Shown here: positions 26,042 to 34,761 of the stretch, piece by piece
Position numbering within the stretch: the first letter of the stretch is position 1
Layout: each line of letters begins with the position of its first letter
NCBI RefSeq assembly: GCF_002967715.1
Contig: NZ_PUIA01000017.1
Location: forward strand, 434,001-498,000
Source: Blastopirellula marina
GTDB taxonomy: Bacteria > Planctomycetota > Planctomycetia > Pirellulales > Pirellulaceae
Reading direction: 5' to 3'
DNA length: 64,000 bases
Translations under genes and position numbers: made by a program
The notes under the pieces: model-generated
The model's database searches: none
What the model was told of the DNA's origin: nothing
What the model saw: only the letters and a program-made list of their open reading frames with translations

Positions 26042-26906
26042 TAAAACACGCATCGCTATCCGCGAACGAGAACTGCTGGAGATCTACGATCTGGCGTTGA
26101 TCGTGATGCGTGTCTATTGGTGGAAGATCCTCCAGGCCCTGGCGATCACGGCAGTCCCGTTGACCATCATCAACGCAGCCCTGTTGTGGGCGATGGAGCC
26201 GGATCTGGTTGTTAATGAAACGGCCGGTGCTTTCATCTGCTACATGATCGCGTTGATCTTCCTGGAAGCTCCGCTGGCCGGTCTGCCGATTACGCTGCTG
26301 CTGGGAGATGCGTTGTTCCATGACAAACCGAACTGGCGGCGAATGTGTACTGGCCTCTGGCCGGTAATTCCGCGAATCTTCTGGATTATCTTCGTGCTGC
26401 GGGCCATCCTGCCGGGTATGCTGCTGGCGTTTGCCGGTTCGTTCGACGAAGACTACATCGCCGGAACGCTGCTATTCTTCGTCTGCTGCTATGCGACGAT
26501 CCTCAGGTCCGTGCGTCCGTACATCGGCGAGATCTTGATCCTGGAAAAGAACCCGGTCTTCTCGCGAAATAAAGATGCCATCACCGTCGGCCGCCGCAGT
26601 TCAGCATTGCATCAACCCAACTTTGGCGACCTGCTGATCCGGGCCATGGCTTCGAGCATCAGTATCCTGCTTGCGGCCAGCATCGTGATGAACGTGTTTG
26701 GCCTGCGCGGTTACGTTTTCGGCCAATGGAACTGGGACGATATGTTCCTGTTTATTTGGTTTCCTATGGCTTTGTGGCTAGTGGTTGCGTTCATGACGGT
26801 GGTGCGATTTCTGTGCTATCTCGATCTGCGAATCCGCCGCGAAGGATGGGAAGTCGAACTCGTCCTCCGGGCCGAAGCGACGCGTCTGAAGGAGGTCGCC
26901 GGATGA
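26031..26906 (+). CDS. Multi-pass membrane protein of the MoxR/DUF58 operon
   Basis: A 291-residue protein with about six hydrophobic helices (e.g. ILQALAITAVPLTIINAALL, AFICYMIALIFLEAPLAGLP, AAILPGM-like, LLIRAMASSISILLAASIVM). The soluble N-terminus is MQLDKTRIAIRERELLEIYD. No named domain is recognised; I infer an envelope subunit of the operon from its position between SpoIIM-like and DUF4129 genes. It overlaps the upstream gene by 11 bp and the downstream gene by ATGA, so translation is coupled. Confidence 0.75.
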   Translation: MQLDKTRIAIRERELLEIYDLALIVMRVYWWKILQALAITAVPLTIINAALLWAMEPDLVVNETAGAFICYMIALIFLEAPLAGLPITLLLGDALFHDKPNWRRMCTGLWPVIPRIFWIIFVLRAILPGMLLAFAGSFDEDYIAGTLLFFVCCYATILRSVRPYIGEILILEKNPVFSRNKDAITVGRRSSALHQPNFGDLLIRAMASSISILLAASIVMNVFGLRGYVFGQWNWDDMFLFIWFPMALWLVVAFMTVVRFLCYLDLRIRREGWEVELVLRAEATRLKEVAG

Positions 26907-27730
26907 TGCGGAGCCTCGTCAGACAACTCGGTGCGGTTTGCCTGCTGCTGTGGGCCACGCTGCTGCCAACAACCAATGCCCAGGAGTGGGAAGATTTTGA
27001 AAGTGGTACGCGATCGATCCAACAACCGGTCGAGCAAGGTCGCGAAGCGCTGGCCAATATTCCCCAAGCCAACTGGTACGACAGCGAGTCGGACGGAGTA
27101 CGCACGATCCCAGTGCCTGGCGAAACCAGGATGCCTGACACCCGGCCCGGCACCGCCAAGAAGAAGGCCCCAGCCGCGGCACCGGCGGCACGTGGTAACT
27201 GGAACTGGCCGAATCTCGGTGGGCTGTCACTCGCTTCGATTGTGATGTACTCGATTCTGATTATCGTGCTTGGGCTGATCACTTACTTGATCTATCGAGC
27301 CGTTGGCTCTGGCGGGGCGACCACGAGTGGTTCGTACGTGCCAGAGCAGCACGAGGATGAAAAGTCGCGCCAGGTCGATCGCGTCGAGCATCTTCCCTTT
27401 GAAGTCAAAAAGAAGGATGGCAACCTGCTGGACGAGGCGCGACGTTGCTACGAGTCAGGCAATTTCAACGAGGCGATCGTCTACCTTTTCAGCTTCCAAC
27501 TGCTGGAACTTGATAAGGGGCATATCATTCGCCTGGCCAAAGGAAAGACCAACGGGCAGTACCTCCGCGAAGCAGGCCGCAACCGCGATCTGCGCAAGAT
27601 CCTGCAAGGGACTATGAATGCGTTCGAGGATGTCTTCTTCGGCAATCGCAACCTGACCCGCGATCGCTTCGAACGCTGCTGGAACCAGCTAACCCAGTTC
27701 AATCAACACCTGGCGGGAGGTAGCGCATGA
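26903..27730 (+). CDS. DUF4129-domain membrane protein
   Basis: A 275-residue protein: signal peptide 1-27 (ATLLPTTNAQ), a periplasmic low-complexity linker, one membrane helix about 110-132 (ASIVMYSILIIVLGLITYLI), and a cytosolic C-terminal DUF4129 domain: LLDEARRCYESGNFNEAIVY, then FSFQLLELDKGHIIRLAKGK and NLTRDRFERCWNQLTQFNQH. DUF4129 proteins are commonly encoded beside MoxR and DUF58 genes, as here. The start ATG at 26903 overlaps the previous stop (ATGA), and its stop overlaps the next start by 4 bp. Confidence 0.85.
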   Translation: MMRSLVRQLGAVCLLLWATLLPTTNAQEWEDFESGTRSIQQPVEQGREALANIPQANWYDSESDGVRTIPVPGETRMPDTRPGTAKKKAPAAAPAARGNWNWPNLGGLSLASIVMYSILIIVLGLITYLIYRAVGSGGATTSGSYVPEQHEDEKSRQVDRVEHLPFEVKKKDGNLLDEARRCYESGNFNEAIVYLFSFQLLELDKGHIIRLAKGKTNGQYLREAGRNRDLRKILQGTMNAFEDVFFGNRNLTRDRFERCWNQLTQFNQHLAGGSA

Positions 27731-28950
27731 TCGGTGCACGCATCTCTCGATGGACTGTTTTGCTGCTGTTGGTCTGTACGTTGGCTATTGGCTGCGGCAG
27801 AAAGAGCGACAATCTGCAAACAGGCTACGGCAAGCGAACCGGCAACCAGGCCGGCAGCGTTAACGGAACCAAGGCCCTTTCCGAAATGTTTCGCGACGCA
27901 GGCTACTACGTTCGCAGCTACGGAGTCGTCTCGCCGAGCCTCTTGCGACACGACGTGATCGTCTGGTTTCCCGATAGCTTCGATGGCCCAACGCCTGAGT
28001 TTCGCGACACGATCTTGAATTGGCTGAACGAAGAGGAAGGTCGCACGTTTATCTACGTCGGACGCGACTTCGACGCATCGATTGAGTACTGGGGAGACGT
28101 GCTTAACAAAGTCGACCCGACCCAGAAGTTCGACGTCATGCGGCAGCGCAGCCTGGCGATCGAGTCGTTCGACAAACTGCGGAATTATCAATCGCCCGAG
28201 GTAAACTACACGCTCTACAAGATCGAGCGGGACGTCCCGCGGCGGATTGCTTCGTCGCTGACAGGCCCCTGGGCCAAAGGAATCGACGCCGCGAAAACCA
28301 AGATCGAACTTCGATCGCGGATGATCCCGCCTGACGAAGATTCGATTTACGAAGGATTCAACACCTACGACGAAGACGCCGCGCCAATTCACCTGGTGGA
28401 AGATACCGAAATCCTACTGGGTACCGGCAAGGAAGCGATCGTGGCCCGACTCGGCAGCGACTACAGCGACAACCAGATCATTCTGGTAAACAACGGTTCG
28501 TTCCTGTTGAATCTGCCGCTGGTCAATCCCGAGCACCGCAAGCTGGCGGCAAAACTGGTCAACCAGTGCGATCCGGCTTACTATGCCCCCGACAGTGTCG
28601 CCTTCCTGGAAACGGAAGGGGGCGTGCGAATCATGAACGCCGACCAATCGACCGACGGCAACAGTGGCTGGGAATGGCTATCGAAGTGGCCGTTGAACCT
28701 GGTCGGCCTGCAGATGGCATGGTGGCTGATCGTCCTCTGCTTCGCCCTGTATCCCATTTTCGGTCGTGCCAAACGATTGCCATCGGCCGAGACGTCCGAC
28801 TTCAAGAAACACATCGATTCCGTGGGCGACTTGCTGCAGGCAACCGACGATCACGGTTACGCTCAGCTCCGCATTCAGCAGTATCATCAAGTTATGAAAG
28901 GAGACACCGTCTATCGTCGATCGAAGGTACGCCGCGGAGAGGGAAAGTAA
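27727..28950 (+). CDS. DUF4350-domain lipoprotein
   Basis: A 407-residue protein. Signal with lipobox LAIGC (Cys23) implies a membrane anchor. Residues 45-275 look like DUF4350, a glutamine-amidotransferase-like fold: NGTKALSEMFRDAGYYVRSY, HDVIVWFPDSFDGPTPEFRD, VNNGSFLLNLPLVNPEHRKL. A transmembrane helix follows near 325-345 (LNLVGLQMAWWLIVLCFALY) and a short cytosolic tail. The DUF4350 domain is found in MoxR-DUF58 operons; its job is not known. Translational coupling by ATGA with the preceding gene. Confidence 0.85.
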   Translation: MIGARISRWTVLLLLVCTLAIGCGRKSDNLQTGYGKRTGNQAGSVNGTKALSEMFRDAGYYVRSYGVVSPSLLRHDVIVWFPDSFDGPTPEFRDTILNWLNEEEGRTFIYVGRDFDASIEYWGDVLNKVDPTQKFDVMRQRSLAIESFDKLRNYQSPEVNYTLYKIERDVPRRIASSLTGPWAKGIDAAKTKIELRSRMIPPDEDSIYEGFNTYDEDAAPIHLVEDTEILLGTGKEAIVARLGSDYSDNQIILVNNGSFLLNLPLVNPEHRKLAAKLVNQCDPAYYAPDSVAFLETEGGVRIMNADQSTDGNSGWEWLSKWPLNLVGLQMAWWLIVLCFALYPIFGRAKRLPSAETSDFKKHIDSVGDLLQATDDHGYAQLRIQQYHQVMKGDTVYRRSKVRRGEGK

Positions 28951-29020
28951 GCCCTGTCTTCGCTCAAGCAAGCCTGCCACGAATTGACAAGATGGTGTGC
29001 ATTACGATAAGCGAGCATCC

Positions 29021-30331
29021 ATGAGTAGTTCCACCCCTGATATTATCGAATTTCCTTGTAGCGGTTGTGGCAAGAAATTGCGTGTCGGCCCCGAAGCGGC
29101 CGGCAAGAAGGCGCGCTGTCCGCAGTGCGACAGCGTGCAGGTCGTTCCCGCTTCCAGTGAAGCAAACGGTACGAGCGTGCCTTCTACCGCACCAACAAGC
29201 GAACCTCCGACGACGGAACAGAAGCCGGTTGGTACGCTGGGAGACGACCTGTTCGCCAGCGCCGAGCAGTCCAGCCTGGCCCCGCTGTCACCACCAGCTC
29301 CACAGGCAGAAGCCCCATCGCAGCCCCTTCGCCCAGCCAGCACCACGCTGCAAGGCCATCACACGGATGACTCGGCCTTCTCCGAAACACGCGATCTGTT
29401 TCAGCGTATCACCGACGAAATCTCGAAGATTTACGTGGGGCAAGAAGAACTGGTGCTCGGTACGCTGGTCGCCTTGTTCAGCGGCGGTCACGTGCTGATC
29501 GAAAGTGCTCCCGGTCTGGGGAAGACCCTCTTCGTGCGAACCCTCGGACGTGTGTTGGGTTGCAACTTCGGCCGCGTGCAATTCACCGCCGACTTGATGC
29601 CGTCGGATATAACCGGGGCACCGTTCTTCGATATGAAGTCGAACGAGTTCCGCTTCCGCCCTGGCCCGATCTTCACGCAGCTGCTTCTGGCCGACGAAAT
29701 CAACCGTTCGCCTGCCAAGACACACGCGGCCTTGCTGGAAGTGATGCAGGAATTCCGCGTGACGATCGACGGCACCAGCCACAAGATCGAGCGACCGTTT
29801 CTGGTGATGGCCACGCAGAACCCGATTGAGTCGGAAGGTACCTACAACCTGCCAGAAGCTCAGCTCGACCGCTTCATGTTCAAGTTGAACCTCGACTATC
29901 CGAACGAAACCGAAGAAGCGGAAATCTTGAAGCAGCACAGCCAGCAAGTCGACATCAACAAGCGGCTGGAAGAAGAGCTCGAGGTGATCACTTCCCCGGC
30001 GAAGATCATGGAGGTCACCAAGCAAAACGGTGACGTGCTGATTGCCGACAAGCTGATCGACTACATCAATCAGATCGTGCGTCTGACGCGTAAGTGGCCT
30101 CAGTTTCACTTGGGGGCGTCTCCCCGTGCCGGCATCACGCTCATGCAAGGGGCTCGTACGTTAGCCGCTTTCAATGGCCGAGATTATGCGGTGCCGGACG
30201 ACGTGGTGCAGATTGCCTTGCCGGCTCTGCGACACCGCGTTGTCCTTTCCGCCGAAGCCGAAGTGGAAGGGCATACCGCCGACGAACTGTTGACCGAACT
30301 GATCCGCACGATCGAGGTGCCGCGTCTGTGA
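29021..30331 (+). CDS. MoxR-type AAA ATPase with N-terminal zinc ribbon
   Basis: A 436-residue AAA+ ATPase. Residues 10-40 form a zinc ribbon, Cys13/Cys16/Cys33/Cys36 (CSGCGKKL...KARCPQC), followed by a Pro/Thr/Ser/Ala-rich linker (45-115). The MoxR core has QEELVLGTLVALFSGGHVLI, Walker A SAPGLGKT (162-169), Walker B LLADEINRSPAKT, and sensor ATQNPIESEGTYNLPEAQLD. MoxR enzymes act as chaperones for metal or cofactor insertion and complex assembly, usually with VWA-like partners. Here the partner is the DUF58 protein whose GTG start overlaps this stop. The ATG at 29021 is used; a TTG/GTG extension upstream lacks support. Confidence 0.93.
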   Translation: MSSSTPDIIEFPCSGCGKKLRVGPEAAGKKARCPQCDSVQVVPASSEANGTSVPSTAPTSEPPTTEQKPVGTLGDDLFASAEQSSLAPLSPPAPQAEAPSQPLRPASTTLQGHHTDDSAFSETRDLFQRITDEISKIYVGQEELVLGTLVALFSGGHVLIESAPGLGKTLFVRTLGRVLGCNFGRVQFTADLMPSDITGAPFFDMKSNEFRFRPGPIFTQLLLADEINRSPAKTHAALLEVMQEFRVTIDGTSHKIERPFLVMATQNPIESEGTYNLPEAQLDRFMFKLNLDYPNETEEAEILKQHSQQVDINKRLEEELEVITSPAKIMEVTKQNGDVLIADKLIDYINQIVRLTRKWPQFHLGASPRAGITLMQGARTLAAFNGRDYAVPDDVVQIALPALRHRVVLSAEAEVEGHTADELLTELIRTIEVPRL

Positions 30332-31977
30332 TCTCGATCCTGCAAGACTTCTTCGTCGGGCTGTGGACCAATGTCCTCACCCAACCCATGATGCAACTAT
30401 TGGCCATGGTATTACCCTTGGCCATCCTTGCTCGATGGAAGAGGACTACCCCGTCGATCTGGTTGGCACTGGCCTTTGCGGCACTCATGCCGGTACCAGT
30501 GATCGCCATTTTGCTTGCCGATGCCAGCAGCCTGATGGGGCCGATCCTGTTTCTGCTGATTGTCGCTCTGACGGTGGGTATTTTCTCGTTTGTGCAGTTC
30601 CTGGCCCATTCGCTGCAATGGAACCGGTTTCAAGTCTCGTTCCTGCCGCTTTCTGCCCGGATCTGGTTAGGAATTACATTCGTCGCGGCGCTGGCTATTT
30701 GCGTGCTGTTTGCATTTGCCACGGTGGGCAATTCGCTCACGTGGGTTGCCTGGGCACTGTTCGGCTTGAATGTCGTCATTGCGGTGATTGCCATGATCGA
30801 CCTGACGAGCCTCCCCAGTGCAAAACACTTTTCCGTCGAACGCGAGACAAGCCGCATTGCTTCGCTGCTGAAAAAGCAGAAGGTAATCCTGACGGTTACC
30901 TACAAAGGCCCCCTGCATCTGCACTTGTCGGTTCGCGATGACGTTCCGCAACAGTTCCAGGCAGTGCCCGAAGAGTTTAACCTGGACGTCGTACCACGTA
31001 GCCGCACGACGGTGCACTACGAAATGGAACCAACCAAGCGTGGGTCGTTCGCCATGGATACGGTTTTCATTCAGGTCGACAGCAAGCTCCGATTCTGGAA
31101 GAAGATCATCAAGGTCCCGGCTCATATCGCCATCAGCGTCTACCCCGACATGAAGCAGCTGGCCGAGTACGCTTTACTGGCTCGTACCAATCGCCTGAGC
31201 CTGGTGGGCGTGCGGCGAACGCGAAAGGTGGGACAAGACCATGACTTCGAGCGTCTACGTGACTACACCCGCGACGACAACTACAAGCATATCGATTGGC
31301 GCAGCACGGCCCGCAGACGTCGTCTGACGGTCCGCGAATTCCAAACCAGTCAGAGCCAGCGGATCATGTTCATGATCGACTGCGGGCGAATGATGACCAA
31401 CGAGGCCGATGGCATCAGTTTGCTCGACCATGCGTTCAACGCCATGCTGATGCTGAGCTTCGTCGCTCTGCGACAGGGAGACTCGGTCGGAGCGATCGCT
31501 TTTTCTGATCGAGTCCACAAGTACGTGCCTCCAAAGTCGGGTGCCAACCAGATGAACCATCTGCTGCACGCCAGCTACGATCAGTTTCCGCAGCTGGTCG
31601 AATCTCGCTACGACGAAGCATTCATGCATCTGCGAACCAACTGCCGGAAACGGTCGCTGGTAGTGCTGATCACCAACGTGATCGATGAGGTGAACTCGCA
31701 TCAGATCGAACAGTACCTGACAACGCTCGTAGGGCGGCATTTACCACTGGGAGTGCTGCTGCGGGATCATCGATTGTTCGACGCCGCCGAGAACGAGAAG
31801 CCGTACGGGCCTGACTTATTCCGAGCCGCCGCCGCCGCCGAGATCCTTACCTGGCGGCACCATGTGCTGACCGATCTGAGCCACAAAGGGGTCTTGGCAC
31901 TTGATGTCTTCCCCGAAGATCTGACCGCCAACCTGGTGAATCAGTACCTCGAGATCAAAGCACGGCACTTGCTGTAA
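30328..31977 (+). CDS. DUF58 (VWA-like) membrane protein, MoxR partner
   Basis: A 549-residue protein. GTG at 30328 overlaps the MoxR stop (GTGA). Residues 1-150 hold about four membrane helices; 195-549 carry the DUF58 core GVRRTRKVGQDHDFERLRDY, HIDWRSTARRRRLTVREFQT, and the VWA-like part RIMFMIDCGRMM with VLITNVIDEVNSHQIEQ. The MIDAS sequence is D-C-G-R-M rather than D-x-S-x-S, so metal binding is probably impaired, as in many DUF58 proteins. It is the last gene of the operon. Convergent with the GT39 gene, 4 bp apart. Confidence 0.88.
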   Translation: MISILQDFFVGLWTNVLTQPMMQLLAMVLPLAILARWKRTTPSIWLALAFAALMPVPVIAILLADASSLMGPILFLLIVALTVGIFSFVQFLAHSLQWNRFQVSFLPLSARIWLGITFVAALAICVLFAFATVGNSLTWVAWALFGLNVVIAVIAMIDLTSLPSAKHFSVERETSRIASLLKKQKVILTVTYKGPLHLHLSVRDDVPQQFQAVPEEFNLDVVPRSRTTVHYEMEPTKRGSFAMDTVFIQVDSKLRFWKKIIKVPAHIAISVYPDMKQLAEYALLARTNRLSLVGVRRTRKVGQDHDFERLRDYTRDDNYKHIDWRSTARRRRLTVREFQTSQSQRIMFMIDCGRMMTNEADGISLLDHAFNAMLMLSFVALRQGDSVGAIAFSDRVHKYVPPKSGANQMNHLLHASYDQFPQLVESRYDEAFMHLRTNCRKRSLVVLITNVIDEVNSHQIEQYLTTLVGRHLPLGVLLRDHRLFDAAENEKPYGPDLFRAAAAAEILTWRHHVLTDLSHKGVLALDVFPEDLTANLVNQYLEIKARHLL

Positions 31978-31981
31978 GCGG

Positions 31982-33571
31982 TTATCGACGTAGCGTCTGT
32001 TGATCGGCTTGAATGCTCTTGGCGACCGACCAGCCTCGGAAGCCGGAGCCGCGATAGATGGTCACGGCGTGCTTGCGTGCAGGCCCGACTTCCACTTCAA
32101 CTTCTTCCAGCGGCTCGATCGATGCGAACGCCAGCTTGAGCGGAAGCGGGATCTCTTCTCCCTGGTGGGCGACCAGCAGAAAGTCGCGGCTCTCGGTTTC
32201 GTCAGGGCCACCCCAGACATCGTACTGCGAGAGAGGAAACTGGTTGTCTCCCCACAGGTATACCTTCGGATGCTGTGGCATGTAGAACGCCAGCTCCGAA
32301 GCAACAGCCCGACCGGCCGTGACGATCATGGCTTGCGACTGGGCATCGTGGCTTTCGAGGCGAGCTCCCACTTCGTACCCGAGTTCTTCCCAACCGCGCA
32401 TCCGGACCAGCGCGTCAACTTTACTTCCGTTGAGCCCCAGCACCGGCAATGCCAACGGCATCGCGTAGGTACCAACCAGGAAGATCGCCCCGACGGTGGC
32501 CGCATAACGCAGTCGCCATTCGCCTGGCTTGAGAAACAAATTTGGTAGTTGCACATATCCCAGCGCCCAGGCAGCCACCAGGATCAGACCGGCACTGAAG
32601 AAAGGAGCCGGCCAGTTCAGTTCCAGACGCTGCTTCAAGCTCAAACCCAGCACCAGCAGCATCGGCAGTGCACTCAGGCACAACAGGTAACGTTCGCGAC
32701 GTCCGACCTGGCGAAATGCCAAAAGCCCGAACGCCGTCACGCAGATAAATAGAAAGAAGGTGACCGGCGAAATGACACCGAATAGCCCGCCCACGAACTC
32801 CAGCGAAATCGCTACGCGCCGCAGGATGGAAACAGGCTCGCCTTGGAAGTGCTCGCTGGTGTGATGTAGCGTGACCCAATCGTGTTGATAGTTCCAGTAA
32901 ACCACCGGCAGCAGGAACAACAGGGCCCCGATTGCACAGATATACAGGGTCGGTCGAATCGCTTCGTGTCGGTCTTCCCGAGAAAGCAGGACGAATAGAC
33001 CGCCGAAGACCAGTATGCCGGCCATGGTTTGCTTGGTCAGCAGGCCAAGACCAATTACGATCGTGGTAGCGACGATCCACTTCCAACGTCCTTCGCCCCG
33101 TTCCAGCAAACGCCAGAAGCAATACATGGCGACGCTCCAGAAGAAGAGGAACGGCGAATCGATCGTCATCAGCAAGCTCATCGCTACGTTGCCAGGCGTC
33201 ATGGCTGCCAGCAGCATCGCCCAAAAGCCGATTTTCGCATCGTACATGCGGCGAGCCAGCAAAAAGACAAACGCGAGACTACCAGTCCCCAGCAGCGTAG
33301 CCGGCAGGCGAACGGCGAATTCACTATCGCCCAACAGCCGCGTCGACAGGCCAATGATCCAGGCAATCATGGGAGGCTTGCTGAAGTAGCCATAATCTAA
33401 CTGTCGCGACCAATCCCAGTAGTAGGCCTCGTCGTGGACCAGGTCGAACGGATCGAGCGCGAGGTAGAAAACTCGAAACAATCCCAAGCCCAGCAGCAAC
33501 CAGATCGCTCGGCGGGTCCACAAGGATGAATCAGCGGAGTCGGCCGTCATGGCCTCGTGTGGTGTATTCAT
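31982..33571 (-). CDS. GT39-family glycosyltransferase (ArnT/PMT-like)
   Basis: A 529-residue membrane enzyme with about ten to twelve hydrophobic helices. The luminal/periplasmic acceptor loop DLVHDEAYYWDWSRQLDYGY with FSKPPMIAWI is the GT39 signature (DE acid pair plus YxxxPPxxxW). Such enzymes transfer sugars from polyprenyl phosphate to lipid A or protein in the periplasm. The C-terminal 150 residues are soluble. The preceding genes on the strand, an LptF/G permease and a PAP2 phosphatase, suggest modification of outer-membrane lipid. Start ATG at 33571, with another Met 7 codons on. Confidence 0.88.
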   Translation of the reverse strand: MNTPHEAMTADSADSSLWTRRAIWLLLGLGLFRVFYLALDPFDLVHDEAYYWDWSRQLDYGYFSKPPMIAWIIGLSTRLLGDSEFAVRLPATLLGTGSLAFVFLLARRMYDAKIGFWAMLLAAMTPGNVAMSLLMTIDSPFLFFWSVAMYCFWRLLERGEGRWKWIVATTIVIGLGLLTKQTMAGILVFGGLFVLLSREDRHEAIRPTLYICAIGALLFLLPVVYWNYQHDWVTLHHTSEHFQGEPVSILRRVAISLEFVGGLFGVISPVTFFLFICVTAFGLLAFRQVGRRERYLLCLSALPMLLVLGLSLKQRLELNWPAPFFSAGLILVAAWALGYVQLPNLFLKPGEWRLRYAATVGAIFLVGTYAMPLALPVLGLNGSKVDALVRMRGWEELGYEVGARLESHDAQSQAMIVTAGRAVASELAFYMPQHPKVYLWGDNQFPLSQYDVWGGPDETESRDFLLVAHQGEEIPLPLKLAFASIEPLEEVEVEVGPARKHAVTIYRGSGFRGWSVAKSIQADQQTLRR

Positions 33572-33581
33572 GAGCTGGTTG

Positions 33582-34742
33582 CTAGTTCCGATTCACTCGC
33601 CAAATGAGTGCTGCGCCAATCACGATCAAGACGGCGTTGGCAATCCACACCGGGGCCGCCCCAAAGGTTCCTTCCCGGGCCGTCTGCTCGCCAATGACCA
33701 GCAGCGGATAATACAACAGCAAGATGGGTAGGAAGCAGGTGAAGAAGGTCGAAACATTGTCCGACGACTTTCTCCAAATGGCGACCGGGATCCCCATGCA
33801 GACAAAACAGAAGACACCAAACCCATTGGCCAAGCGGCGCTGACGCTCGGCCTGCAGGCGATACAACCGCTTTTGATGATGCTTCAAGTTATGCTTGGCA
33901 TTGTCGAGGACTGCCGCGTCGTCACCGCTGCTCGCTTCTTCGAGCTTCACTTTCGATTTCGCGACGAGCTCCTTCTCGCGATCGATCTGCCGGGGAATCG
34001 CCTTCAAGGTCAGGTTCGCCGGAGACGAATTGTCTTCGTTCAGTTCAATGGAATTCAGATGGTCGAGATAGATGACGCGCTCGTCGGGAAACTCGAACTT
34101 CCCTTCGTCGCCAAACTCGACGGTACCGTCGCGGCAAATCAGTTGGAGGATGCCTGTCTTGGGGTCGGTCTTCAGCTGGGCCTCTTCCACTTCCAAGTAG
34201 ATCGACGGCTGCGAATCGGTCGCGGCGACCTGAAACGTGGGACTGATCAACTTACGATCCTGCACTGACTTCACCGTGACCGAGAAGCCAGACATCTTGA
34301 AATTGCGCTGTGTTCGAAGCACCCCGTAGACCGTATCGTCGAGCGATTCCGCTACCACGCGATGCAGATTTGGCCGCGACCAGGCCGCACAGGCATCGTA
34401 CATCCAGAAGGTGAAGAAGCTGAGAAAGTAGGCCAGCGTCAACACCGGCCACATCAACTCCATCGGGTTGATACCGGCCGACTTGATGGCGGTGATCTCA
34501 TTGGAAGCGGCCATTCTGCCGAAGGCCGTGCAGACGGCAAAGAGCATGCAGCCGGGGATGGTGTACCGCAGCATCTCGGGAATGAAGTAAGGGAGCATGT
34601 TCAGGATCACGCCGGGTGGCAATCCCTTCTTGAGCCCTTCGTTCACACCGCCGCCGACGGTCATCAAAAGCACGGTGATTCCGAGGCAGAGCAGGAAGAC
34701 CTTGGTGATCTCCCACAAGACATACCTCTGGATCGTTGTCAT
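33582..34742 (-). CDS. LptF/LptG family permease (LPS export)
   Basis: A 386-residue protein of the YjgP/YjgQ family, the membrane subunit of the LptBFGC lipopolysaccharide exporter. MTTIQRYVLWEITKVFLLCL is the typical N-terminal helix; IPEMLRYTIPGCMLFAVCTA and FGRMAASNEITAIKSAGINP are family blocks. A periplasmic jellyroll domain (about 120-270) precedes three C-terminal helices. Only one of the usual LptF/LptG pair is present here. It starts 19 bases after the PAP2 gene stop and ends 10 bases before the GT39 start, indicating one transcript. Confidence 0.88.
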   Translation of the reverse strand: MTTIQRYVLWEITKVFLLCLGITVLLMTVGGGVNEGLKKGLPPGVILNMLPYFIPEMLRYTIPGCMLFAVCTAFGRMAASNEITAIKSAGINPMELMWPVLTLAYFLSFFTFWMYDACAAWSRPNLHRVVAESLDDTVYGVLRTQRNFKMSGFSVTVKSVQDRKLISPTFQVAATDSQPSIYLEVEEAQLKTDPKTGILQLICRDGTVEFGDEGKFEFPDERVIYLDHLNSIELNEDNSSPANLTLKAIPRQIDREKELVAKSKVKLEEASSGDDAAVLDNAKHNLKHHQKRLYRLQAERQRRLANGFGVFCFVCMGIPVAIWRKSSDNVSTFFTCFLPILLLYYPLLVIGEQTAREGTFGAAPVWIANAVLIVIGAALIWRVNRN

Positions 34743-34761
34743 GAGAACTTCTGTGCTTTAC

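Noticed and set aside
29288-30148. 286-residue minus-strand frame in the MoxR gene
   Set aside because: Antisense to intact Walker motifs.
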